From assembly GCF_030253575.1 (NCBI RefSeq), contig NC_080557.1, forward strand, positions 48,343,501-48,407,500: a DNA stretch of 64,000 nucleotides, in the 5' to 3' direction. A model generated the notes under the pieces. The model searched no databases. It saw only the letters and a program-made list of their open reading frames with translations, and was not told the origin of the DNA. Source of the stretch: Rhododendron vialii. Its lineage: Eukaryota; Streptophyta; Magnoliopsida; Ericales; Ericaceae. Position 1 is the first letter of the stretch. The number at the start of each line of letters is the position of its first letter. A program made the position numbers and the translations under genes. Of the stretch, positions 39,683 to 49,470 are shown one piece after another.

Positions 39683-40085
39683 GGCTCCGTTCAGTTGCCA
39701 GGAAAGTACAGGAAAGGATGGGAAAATCAACTTTTCCATGATTTTTGTAGTGTTCAGTTGGCAGGGAAGTAGTAGGAAACACGTTTTTAAGTTTTCCTGC
39801 AGGAATTACTTTCCTGCAAAAGTGATCTTGCAAAAAATACAGGATTTTGCGTCGCGGGAAAAAGAAAATGAGTGAACATTCACAAAATTTTCCCAAAAGT
39901 TTCTTTTTCCTGACAAATGAACAACTAAACCTTAATTATTCTTGCAAAATTCTTTTGTCAAATGAACACTCACAGGAAAATAATTTTTTTTTTCTTTTAC
40001 TTCACTTTACTTGACTTTGACTTTTCCTGAAAATAATTTTCCTGTACAACATTCCGTACAACATTCCTGGCAGCTGAACGGAGCC
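39683..40085. mobile_element. Tourist-like MITE with TTA target duplication
   Basis: The ends GGCTCCGTTCAGTTGCCAGG and CCTGGCAGCTGAACGGAGCC are nearly perfect inverted repeats, and TTA flanks both sides (39680-39682, 40086-40088). This fits the PIF/Harbinger superfamily. The 403-bp body is non-coding and sits in the putative first intron of the gene fragment. Confidence 0.85.
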
Positions 40086-41821
40086 TTAAACTATTTCATC
40101 TGAAAAGTGGAGATATATTTTTGATTTGAAAAAAATGAGCCGCAGAGGCTAGGATTTCAGTGCCGACAATGTTCGAAGACGATCGAGAATATGAAGTTGA
40201 TGCGGTAGGTTTTTAAGATACATAATCTCTCATTTCCTCTTGTTGATTCCACGATTTTAGCAACTATAGTATTTGCCTTGATTGATAAGTTCTTGTAACT
40301 GAATATGTAGTTATGGGTATCTTTGTTTGATGGATTTTGAGCTCATTGATATGTCTTAACTTCTCTTTTTGATGGAGAAGTTTGCTTTTGCCATGGTTGG
40401 GTTCTGCGAATGTTTGGGCTTTGTATTCCCTTCCAATTTGGCAAAAAAGACAATCTCGCCTATCAGCTGTTTGTCGAAATGCTCGACCTAAAACTCGGTT
40501 TCTAGAAGGGTTGTTTTGTTTATTCCCATTGATGAAAATGTTTATATTTCTTAGACTTTACCTTTTGTTTCACGTGTTGATAGTTTGATGAGCAAGGTTG
40601 TAGTTAAATTTTTCGTTCGAATATTACTGCACGAATTTGGATATAGTTGATCTAATTCTTGTATTGTTTGTGTCTTTGTTTCAGTTTTGGAATAGTTGGT
40701 ATTTGTTTGCACAAGCTGGATTGGTATCTCTCTTGTAATCCGAGGTTTGTTTTTCATCCTTTTATGAATTAGTTTAATGAGCCTATAAATGATCTTCTTT
40801 GTTTCAGTTCTGGTAACCTATGTCCTTTTTGGTTGGATAGGCTTACTAAGGCTATTTTGGCTATTGTGTTTGCAGGTATATTTGATGAAATTCAAGGGGC
40901 ATCTCTTTGTTGTGAAGAAAAATGTGATGATTCAAGTTGGGAAGATCAAATATCTTGTTGTTTAAAGAATTTAGTGTATTTGTAGGCAATTGACAATTCT
41001 AATAAGTGGTGAATATCTCTTGCACCTTTTGTTGTATTGATAACTAGTGTTTGCCCGTGCCTACGGGCTACGGCACTACGCACCCCGGTAGTGCATAGGC
41101 ACGGGTATTTTTGTAATATATTTTTGTTTTTTTATGTACGCCAAAAGCCGAGCAGTAAGTAAAAAGAGCCGATGGCATTTTTCTAATATATTTACAAGAA
41201 TGTGGGTGTTTTCTTAGGAGAGTTGAAAAACACACATCAGCCATTAGATCAAATGAATCTTAGCCTTTTTTTCAACTTGTGTTTGTGTGGTCCCCACACC
41301 CTTGTGTTTTATTAGGTAGATTCGTGGGACTCGATCATTGTGAGAGTGAATATTTTTTGATTAATGAGTAATAGTTGTATTTTTATTGGTGTTATCTTTT
41401 TCGTATTTTGGGCTTGTGCTATACTGCTATCGTTCTTTTTTGATGCACCTGAGTTGTATAGAAAAAAAACATCCAAAGAAGAACAGAGATCTTGAAAGCT
41501 CTAATCACAGTTTTATTTTATGATTTATTACCACAGGCAAAAACCGTGATCAAAGTTATCTTTTTATCACAGTTTTAACTAAGAACCGAGATCTTAATCA
41601 TGATTCAATCACGCTTTTTAATTTGATATTTAATCACGGTTTTGGATGTTTGTAATCACAGATCAAGATCGTGATCGTTAATAGTTTTTGACCATGGTTT
41701 ATAAACGTGATAAAAAAACAGTGAGAAACAATCTCGGCTGGAAAGACCACGGTTTTAAAACCGTGATAAAAAGCAAAAGATCACGGGTAAAAACCGTGAT
41801 CTTTTTGGATTATTGTAGTAG

Positions 41822-42397
41822 TGTAAATATACTAAAAATGAGATGCCCCATTTTCAAATCCGGCCTAGGGTCTCAGAAATCTCAAGACTGGCCTGTAGAA
41901 ATGAGGATTCAAACTCCTATCTTCAACAGACCAACATACCGTCTCACGCATAGTACTACTTTATGCATAAAGCGGGTGTTGGGATAAAATGGAATCCACA
42001 AAGAAAAAGAAACAGCGGATTCAAAATCCCTTGCATCATGATCTGTCCCGATATCCTCCTTATAATTACCACACGATAAAAAGCATTTAGAGTAGCATTA
42101 CTGTTAGAGTAGCCGATATAAAATTAAAACTGGGAGGAGAAATGCGATAATATTGTTCATCGGCCACTTCAGAGATAGATGTTTAATTTAGTACTGATTA
42201 ATTAAAAAAGCAAAGTAGGCCCATTCAAAATGGGTGGCCAAAAGTGGAGTACTAGATTTGGAATCTGCTGATCGAGCATGGACACATGCATGCATAAGAG
42301 GATATGCACGAACCCACAAACCTGGAGAAAACGACTAATTGGAATTAAGAATAAAAATATATAGAAAATGCTTTAGATATATACAGGCCAGGAGTAC
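41822..42397. other. Intergenic upstream of a small ORF
   Basis: The first about 75 bp (41822-41895) end in GACTGGCCTG and may be the right end of an older hAT-like element whose left end (CAGGGCCGGTCCTG) lies at about 38485. The rest is non-coding and leads into the TATA box at 42398. Confidence 0.35.
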
Positions 42398-42405
42398 TAT
42401 AAATA
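42398..42405 (+). promoter_or_regulatory. TATA box upstream of the small ORF
   Basis: TATAAATA lies 92 bp before the ATG at 42497, a normal plant promoter spacing. Confidence 0.5.
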
Positions 42406-42496
42406 GTGGGAATGAGCGAGAGCTTTGATCAGAAAGCAAATTGATCAATCCTGATCGAACCAGATATATATATCAGAATTAGGGTAAAGCTAGGCC

Positions 42497-42712
42497 ATGA
42501 ATTCATCCTCCCTTGTGATCAACAAGATGCCTCAAACTGATCATAATCGCCTCCAGAAAATAGGGAAGGAAGCCTTTGAAATCCTGGAGGAAAAACTTTT
42601 AGAGGAGAAGGCGGCAATTCGGCAAAATCATGCCACAGCTGGCATGTTAGATAGGGATGTGGCCAAGCTTAATGGAGGGATACAAATCATTAGCTTTTGG
42701 TCCAACAATTGA
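42497..42712 (+). CDS. Small protein of unknown function (71 aa)
   Basis: A single-exon frame encodes 71 aa, starting MNSSSLVINKMPQTDHNRLQ and ending IIQ-like ISFWSNN. I do not recognise the family. Residues about 18-46 are strongly helix-forming with alternating charged and hydrophobic residues (IGKEAFEILEEKLLEEKAAI), so a short amphipathic or coiled-coil helix is likely. There is no signal peptide or membrane segment. A canonical TATAAATA lies 92 bp upstream and no upstream ATG is seen between the expected start site and this one. The surroundings are MITE-rich. It could be a real small gene or a chance frame; promoter spacing and composition favour the former modestly. Confidence 0.45.
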   Translation: MNSSSLVINKMPQTDHNRLQKIGKEAFEILEEKLLEEKAAIRQNHATAGMLDRDVAKLNGGIQIISFWSNN

Positions 42713-42879
42713 AGGCTAGCTTCGAAGACGATTTCACTTCTTTTTGTAGCTAGCTTGTACTATACATAATATATGTACATTACTGACACGGTACTGTAGC
42801 ATATGATATATTGTACCGTCTAAAATGTTGCTATTTTTTGTTGTTTTGAAAGTCAGTAGTGTTACCACATTATAACTAC

Positions 42880-42910
<31 letters not shown>

Positions 42911-43068
42911 CGATATGCCATATATACTGGTTTGAACCTTGGTCAAATATGTGGGAGTACATAGTGCGGTTACCATATATGCACTCCAGTATACGTATGT
43001 CATGCATATCGAGAGTATTTTTTTTTTATGTTTCTCTTTTGGTCCATCTCAGTGTACGTTTGTAACCT
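42713..43068. other. 3' flank of the small ORF
   Basis: Non-coding, with an (AT)n run at about 42880-42906. Confidence 0.5.
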
Positions 43069-43427
43069 TAAGGGTGCGCTTGGTTGGATGAAATAAACTT
43101 TGGAATGGAACAATTATTCCAACGGATTGTTTATTCCTGTGTTTGGTTCACAAATAAATGAAGGAATATGTATTCCAAAATGAATTACTATTCCCCCAAA
43201 TGAGAGAATAAGAGTTCCATTAAAAAGAGAAAGGGAATTGTTATTCCAGTGCTTTCTACATTTTGTCGTTTTGTCGGGAAACCACGCCTTCATGTTTCTC
43301 GCTTCTCACAACTACAGAAAAGAAGATCAAGCAGTTCTCTCCTCTCTTGCCTCTCTCTCTCTCTCTCTCTCTCTCACCTTGATCGGGTTCGAAGGGCTTC
43401 TCTCTCGTCGATCTGGATCTCGTATGT

Positions 43428-43430
<3 letters not shown>

Positions 43431-43495
<65 letters not shown>

Positions 43496-43528
43496 TATAT
43501 GTGTGTGTGTGTGTGCGCGCGCGCGCGC
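43431..43528. repeat. Compound (CT)n-(AT)-(GT)n-(GC)n microsatellite
   Basis: About 30 CT units (43431-43491) are followed by CATATATAT, seven GT units and seven GC units. A shorter CT tract lies at about 43351-43375. Confidence 0.95.
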
Positions 43529-43544
43529 AACGATCATTGGTTCA

Positions 43545-43775
43545 AAGATTGAAAAAGCAACTAATAAGTTCAGTCAAGCTCTTGGTGTCGATCTTGCTAT
43601 GGCTAAGATGAAAGTAAATGACGAGCTTCGGAAGCTTTCAAATCTATCTATGATTCAACGCCATAGAGCCTTACTTGTCATAGCTCGTGATCATGCGACG
43701 ACTGCATGTTTCTTTACCTTGAAAGATGATGAGAAAGAAGATTTTGTGATGGCTTTGCTTAGGGGAGATCTGTGA
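43545..43775 (+). pseudogene. Remnant of Harbinger ORF1-like (Myb/SANT-type) protein
   Basis: About 76 codons read KIEKATNKFSQALGVDLAMA, then DELRKLSNLSMIQRHRALLV and IARDHATTACFFTLKDDEKE, ending MALLRGDL. This layout of helices with a conserved I/LARD and LLRGD ending resembles the C-terminal region of plant Myb/SANT-like proteins encoded beside Harbinger transposases. The N-terminal DNA-binding part is missing and the upstream frame is microsatellite. Assignment is from memory of the family and moderate at best. Confidence 0.4.
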
Positions 43776-44235
43776 AGTTACTACTTGGTGTATTTATTTT
43801 AATTTGCTTTGTTTCTTTCTCAAGAAGATTTACTTTGGATGTTAAAATTGAAGTGTTGGGAATTCTTATATTTTAGCTCTGTCATTAGGATTTTATAAAT
43901 GTAACCGTTTAGCTTTTCTTTCCTAGATTTTTGTAGAAGATATGCTAAAATAGGTGTGAATTATGAACATGGTATACCTGCTATGTGAGATTTTATTGTT
44001 GGGAGACATGCAAAAATTAGCCTAATGTTGTGCAGGGGTATTTATTTTCATTCCATTGACGAGTGATTCTAGCATACCAAACACAGGAATTGGAATGTAA
44101 ATTCCATTCTTGCTATTGATTCCTAGCCGCAACCAAACATGGGAATGAGAATGATTATTTCAATTTCAATTCCTCCAATTCCATTCCATTCCATTCCAAC
44201 GTACATTCTATTCCATCCAACCAAACGCACCCTAA

Positions 44236-44966
44236 CTTCTATTAATGTTCTAATAGAAAACTACTACTGAGGTTTAATTTCAATGATTTAACGTTGATCG
44301 ATAATCATTGTTAAATATTTGGCTGGCACTTACTTACGACACGAAAGCATAAGTTGCATAACCTCCGAGAGAAGGACCCGACTAAGATTACTTACAACAT
44401 TATTGAAATGGTGAAATAAGCTATCTCAATATAAATAAAACACCCTGTGGGGTACTAGATCGATGCTACTCACTCCGCATGGCTGTTACGTCACTCAATC
44501 GACGGGGAATATAAGAAATTACAGATTTGATACAAACAATGGCATGGAGCTTTCTAATTGGCTATGTCAATCTGAAAGTTAGCACATCTAGACTTGCGTT
44601 ATAGTTTTTGATGTCGGGAGAAAAAAAACACAAAAAAAAAAAAAAACCGGATCGGAGTTATCAAGATCTTATTAGAGCACTAGACATTTTTCAGGTTCCT
44701 TGTTTCTTTGTGTGCGGTAATTCACCTCATTCAAAATTACTTAATTACCCTTCCCATCGCCAATTACTAGCCCTATTGAAAATTGTGTAAATTAAAAATT
44801 AAAAAATAGTAGTAATATTTTGCATGCATATTTACTCGACTCCATCCAAAACATACTGAAACTGTTTGTTATGGGCACCGGGGTCGTTATTATGGGCCCA
44901 CATTAGCCTGTTTTATTGCTTCTTGGACTGGATCTTTTAGTTAGGGCTTTTATTGCCTAATCCGGA

Positions 44967-45001
<35 letters not shown>

Positions 45002-45690
45002 GGATTCAAAGAGCCTCTTTCCCAGTTTCCCTCTCTCTCTCTGTCTCTCTCTCTCTTCCATAATCAACAGGAATAGCAAAAGCCTCCACCACAGCACCGC
45101 AGCCCCACCTCCTCCTCCTCCTCCTCCGACTATCAGGTTTTATTCCTTCTTTGGTCGTTATATATGGCTCTCTGTGCATGTTTCTATTATGGCAGCAGTT
45201 ACATTAATACCGCTCTCTATCACTATATATCCTCCTTCGAGTTTTTCTTTGGTCCGGCCTCTAGTACGTAGTAAATTTTTTTACGTCTGGTAAAAAAATG
45301 TTTTCACGTCATTTACATGTAGTAACTTGACAGAGTTTCTGAGTGAGAGTAGTAAAGCGTACGAAAGTGAAACAAAATCTGAGCAACATTGGATATATAG
45401 GAAACCCTTTCGATTAATTTTCTAGTCCATCGTCGTTATCTCTCAACCTACTTTTCTTCAAAAAATATCCTCAGGTCTCAGTAAAGATGAATTATTCTAT
45501 TGTAGATGGGCCGAGATATATATGTCCCCTGTAAAGAGATAGATTTTGGGTCCATCCATGAGGAGTCAACCACCATAGAACAAATCCTTTATATAAAAAG
45601 TTAAAGAAGGAAAAAGATTGGGATTTGGAACAGGGGGACAGATTCAAATATATCTTTGCTTGGAGTTGTAAGATGTGTGGATTTCACGTG
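44236..45690. other. Intergenic with possible orphan 5' UTR
   Basis: A (CT)n tract at 44971-44999 is followed by a CT-rich, leader-like segment that ends CTATCAG before GTTTTATT (about 45133). This looks like a plant 5' UTR exon with a splice donor, but no coding exon follows. A long A run is near 44627-44645. Confidence 0.35.
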
Positions 45691-45699
45691 CAGTGTTTG

Positions 45700-46740
45700 A
45701 GATCCACGTGCATCAGATTATTCTGAATACATCTTGTAGGAGGAGGGTTTCGTGGGGGATCGCTTACATGTAAATATCCGTGAGCTGGAGAGGCGCGATT
45801 GGTCGATGATTAGCAGGGGAAAAGGGTAAGAAATCTTATGGGGTGAAGAGAGGAGCAGAAGGTACGGGAGGAACAGAGGCAACGCGTCACTCTTGTTCTC
45901 CGTGAGGTATCTGACCTTTTCCGGGGTTGAATGAATGAGGTCACTCCTTTTCTCTGAGGAAGAATGTTCTCATTCCTCAAATTCAGTGCTCACGCACTCT
46001 TTCCCAGAAAAAAAGGGTCGTCATTAATCATTGGGAATATCAGGGGTATTTATAGGGCACCTGGGCCTAGGTCAGGCTCAGGACGGCGCTCCTATTAGAC
46101 CCCGACACGTGTTCCTCTCGTACCTCCTGGCCTTCGAGGAAACTGGCTTTCCCGCAGAAGCGTTTCCGCGGGCCGACCGGTATTCCCGCGGCGAGACCTC
46201 CACTCTAAGCCACCAAGCCACAAGAGATTCCCCAATTCCTGCTAGAGCAAGGTCGTAACCCGCGGCGATCGTTCTTCACCCGCGGGGTTCCTCCCAGGCT
46301 CTGCCTCTGGGCCGGGGCGAAACCTTGGGCATTCTTTTAATGCAACCTTTTTGGTAATTACGAGGCTTCGAGCAACCCACGGGCTCTCGCCGTGGTCTGT
46401 GTTGCCAAAGCTACTTTTGGGACGGTCTTTGTAATTTCGCGGGGCCAGCGGGCCTCCGCGGTACCTTCCCGCGGACGTCTTCCGTGGAATAATTTCAGTA
46501 TCGTCTGTATACGCGTCGCTTCACCGTTGGGCGGTCAATTGTTCTTCCTTGAGCAAGGGTTTGACCGGGGCCATCCTTCCTTCCTTCGTGGGCCCCAACG
46601 CTACGTGTCCGTGATCAATTGGAGGGTCAAACAGTCTCCCTTTGAACATGAGTTGATAATTTTGACCGCGCCTACACATCTGTGTTCAGATGTCTATGTT
46701 CGTAGCATTACTCCGAAAAGAAAAACTGACAACGAAAAAG
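45700..46740. mobile_element. GC-rich island, possible solo LTR fossil
   Basis: About 1 kb is strikingly GC-rich against its surroundings and non-coding. GGTATTTATAGGGCAC near 46045 has the look of an LTR promoter TATA box, and composition resembles LTRs of large plant Ty3/gypsy elements. No internal region, primer site or paired LTR is seen, and I could not fix TG..CA ends or target repeats. If it is an LTR it is a lone, old remnant. Confidence 0.3.
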
Positions 46741-47307
46741 AAAAAGAAAAAGAAAGATAGGATCGTCATCAAATTTAGAAAATATATACTCCTATCTATT
46801 TCGAATGAGAAGAATATATTATATATGTGCAACGCCTAATTAAGCATTATGAATTTGATGGCGAACTAAATGGAGTTAATTTGTTGTAGTTATCCCGGCC
46901 GGTACTGTAGAAAAATATGCTAGACGTGCTGATCAAGTGAGTGCCCAAAAAGAGTCACGGTCTTATGGAAGACAAGTTGGTGAAGATGTGCGCATGCGGC
47001 GGTAAATGAATTTTGGGTTTTCTCAAGTGGTCAAAACCTAAAAATTTCCTAAGAGAGGTTTCAGTTTCAAATCTGAAGAATAACCTAATTGAGGATTAAT
47101 TTGCGTTCCTCACTTAGGTCACTTTCTCCAAAGGTTGATACTCCCTGGCTTAATTAAGTTTGATAATCATATGTGCTACTCCCTAGATTAAGTTTGATAA
47201 TATCTGCAAGATTGTAACACCACCACAGTTCTTGTTTTTTTGGACACACCACATGGGAGTGGTTACCAATTGAACAGACCAAATCACGGGCATTCACCTT
47301 TTATGCA
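46741..47307. other. Intergenic, no gene recognised
   Basis: AT-rich and non-coding. Confidence 0.4.
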
Positions 47308-47927
47308 TACTACAAGAAATTTTGCTATTCCCGGCATTTCGTAAATGCCGCTAAAAGTTCAAAAAATGCCGGTAAAGAGTATTACCGGCATTTGTCAAGT
47401 ATTACCGGCATTTATAACAAATGCCGTCTAGGAGTGTGTCGGTAATGGTACAAATGCCGGGAATAGATGGACTCATTTGCGGCATTTGTACAAATGCCAG
47501 GAAAAATTGTACCATATAAGACAAAATGCCACATGGGCGCTTGCGTGTCGCCCACGTGGCGCTTGCGTGGTGCCCACATGTCACACAAATTTTGTGAAGA
47601 ATTTGCTTGCCCCAAGAATCGAACTCGTGACCTTTGCCTCGCGCGCGTGTGAAGCTACCAACTGGGCTAGCCACCATATTGGGTTACAATGCACAATGAA
47701 AATTATTTATATTATACAAAGATTTTTCCCGATATTTTTTTCAACAAATGCCGGTAATAGTTTGGCGGTACTTATTTTGGCGGAAAACTTGACTTTTGCC
47801 GGCATTTTTTTGAACAAACGCCGGTAATAATTATTTTTTTCCTAAAATGCCGGTAATAGTGGCTTTTCCGGCATTAATTAAAATGCTAGGAAGAAAAATG
47901 CCGGGAATGACCATTTTTCTTGTAGTG
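47308..47927. mobile_element. Short non-autonomous CACTA (En/Spm-type) element
   Basis: The left end TACTACAAGAAATTTTGC and the right end, read inward, CACTACAAGAAAAATGG are CACTA termini. Copies of the subterminal motif AATGCCGGTAATA and its complement crowd both ends. The 620-bp body is non-coding and contains a tRNA-like segment. A 3-bp target duplication is not clear. Confidence 0.75.
47606..47676 (-). ncRNA. tRNA-like module inside a CACTA element
   Basis: On the minus strand TAGCCCAGTTGGTAGC matches a Pol III box A, and GGTCACGAGTTCGATTC matches the T-loop/box B about 30 nt later. The spacing is right for a tRNA, but the acceptor stem does not pair, so it is not a functional tRNA gene. 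It may be a SINE head or a captured tRNA fragment. Confidence 0.5.
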
Positions 47928-48172
47928 TATCTAATTGGGAAATAGAAAAGAGATAGAAAAACTATGTTCAAGGGGAAGGATTGGTGGAAGGAGTGAAATT
48001 ATTCAGTAGTCCGGGAGCACCACCACGTGGTGCCCCGGACCACTCCACAATCACACATTATTGTGGACTCCACAACTAAGTGTATGGACTCCATATAATT
48101 ATGTGGTTTTGAAATTATTTGAAGCACCACGTGACGGTGCTCTCCGGACGTCAGTGCTCTCCGGATGTTTAC

Positions 48173-48413
48173 GAGAGTGTTCCACTTTTTCAAAAAGTAG
48201 GTTTTTGAAAAGGAAGGTAAATTTCAAGATCAAAAATTATGTGTTTACACAAATAATTTTTCTATCAATATGAATCTTGTTTGATAGATTTCATTGAGAT
48301 CTTTTATAAGGTGCAAAAGAAATCAAAAAATTATTTTTCATTTTCAGTATATTTGAGTTTGAAAATTCAAGAAAAAGAACTTTTATAAAAAGAAGGGTTG
48401 GTGGAACACCCTC
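48173..48413. mobile_element. Tourist-like MITE, reverse copy
   Basis: GAGAGTGTTCCAC and GTGGAACACCCTC are inverted ends. The core matches the element at 39126-39366 in the opposite orientation (CATTGAGATCTTTTATAAGG). Confidence 0.65.
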
Positions 48414-49470
48414 TAACGAATCCTTACTTGTGGAAGAAGAGAAATGCCTTACAGATTTACATTATATTATAGTAATCCAAAACATCCCAAAGTTAAAATA
48501 TTCTACGAATCCACAAACTAAAAATAATTAGCTCCGAAACACCCCTTTTGTCCTTATATGGAAAATAAATAAATATTACTCCACAATATATGCAAGTTGC
48601 TAGTAAAACCTCTATTGAAAAAGGGAATAAATGAATCAGCCTATTAGTCTAAAGTCCAAATGAAATAACCCTATAGGAGTTTTAGTTCAGCCTCAATTTT
48701 TGTATGTGTAGAGTCCATTAATAAAAATATTTTAGAGTTTAGAGTCCGTGAAAAGACAAAATTGCCTTTAATGAGATAAGAACTTTGTTTGGCTAACATA
48801 AAAAAATGTCTTTATTGATTTAAATTGTCTTAAATGAGATAAGAGTTTTGTTTGGCTAACACAAAATATGTTTTTTTTTGTGGTGTTTTTTGTGTTTTTC
48901 GATCTTGTTGTACTTTCATAGGGTACCTAGGATTTTTGGCACTTTCATAAGGTTTTAGGGTGTACTTTCCTATTATACGGTTCTAGCGGTTTAGGCACTT
49001 TCATAGGGTACCTTAAGGTTTTAGGCACTTTCAATACCGGTCAACTTTGGGAGGATTTTTTCGTAAATCCTGGACAGAATGTCCTTTAGACTTTAAGAAA
49101 AAATATTTATGTACTTTTTATAACAAAAATCCTTATAGTATGTCCTACAACTCAATTTAATATCCAAAATCAAGACAGTGGTTGACCAAACTTTTGGTAT
49201 AAAGGTCATTAATTCACCCAAACTTTCGACTCTTTTTGGCAGCGGTTGACATTTGCCTTCACTAAGAAAAAAGGGGAACCAACCAACCTCAATAGGGTTT
49301 CCCTTCTTTTCTCTCAGCCAAAAGCTGCCTAAGAAAAGATTGAGGGGTCAAAAATGTGCATAAATAGGTTGAGCAAATATTGGTCAATTGGTTCTCTACA
49401 AGCCTCTGGCTTTTTGATTGATCTTTCTAAAACTAACTGAAAAACTGCAAGTTCAGGGTTCAAAGCCACA
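48414..49470. promoter_or_regulatory. Upstream region of polygalacturonase locus 1
   Basis: Non-coding. CATAAATAGG at 49360-49369 is a plausible TATA box about 100 bp before the ATG. Short GGTACCTTAGG-like repeats with CACTTTCATAGGG occur at about 48912-49032. Confidence 0.4.

Larger units (their letters stand above)
39370..40980 (+). pseudogene. Gene fragment with exon-intron structure
   Basis: A CT-rich leader with ACCCTAGCG ends at CCACCAG before a GT (about 39517), like a plant 5' UTR exon. Then an AG precedes a short exon at about 40160-40204 that can encode MFEDDREYEVDA and ends in GCG before GTAGGT. Next comes TTTGCAG before VYLMKFKGHLFVVKK at about 40877-40961, followed soon by a stop. 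The product would be about 40 aa and I do not recognise it. The setting inside a CACTA-like element, with a MITE in the putative intron, suggests a captured host-gene fragment. An intact small host gene is less likely. Confidence 0.35.
38850..41821. mobile_element. Candidate CACTA element carrying gene-like exons
   Basis: The right end reads inward as CACTACTACAATAATCC, a CACTA-type terminus. Both ends carry dense subterminal motifs of the ATCACGGTTTT type in both orientations (about 38868-39110 and 41500-41815), as expected for En/Spm transposase-binding arrays. The left terminus (CACACTC near 38851) is degenerate, and a 3-bp target duplication cannot be confirmed. The interior has no transposase. 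It holds two nested Tourist MITEs and sequence that looks like a captured 5' UTR, introns and short exons. Confidence 0.5.
43072..44232. mobile_element. Non-autonomous PIF/Harbinger element, 1.16 kb
   Basis: The ends GGGTGCGCTTGGTTGGATG and CATCCAACCAAACGCACCC are inverted with one mismatch. A TAA target duplication is at 43069-43071 and 44233-44235, as PIF/Harbinger requires. Subterminal GGAATGGAA/TTCCATTCC-type motifs repeat at both ends. Inside are two long CT tracts, TG and CG runs, and the 3' part of a frame that resembles the ORF1 accessory protein. No DDE transposase is present, so the element depends on a partner. Confidence 0.85.

Noticed and set aside
46031-46760. Frames of 75 and 122 codons in the GC-rich island
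   Set aside because: High GC lowers stop frequency; no family motif is seen and the region looks non-coding.
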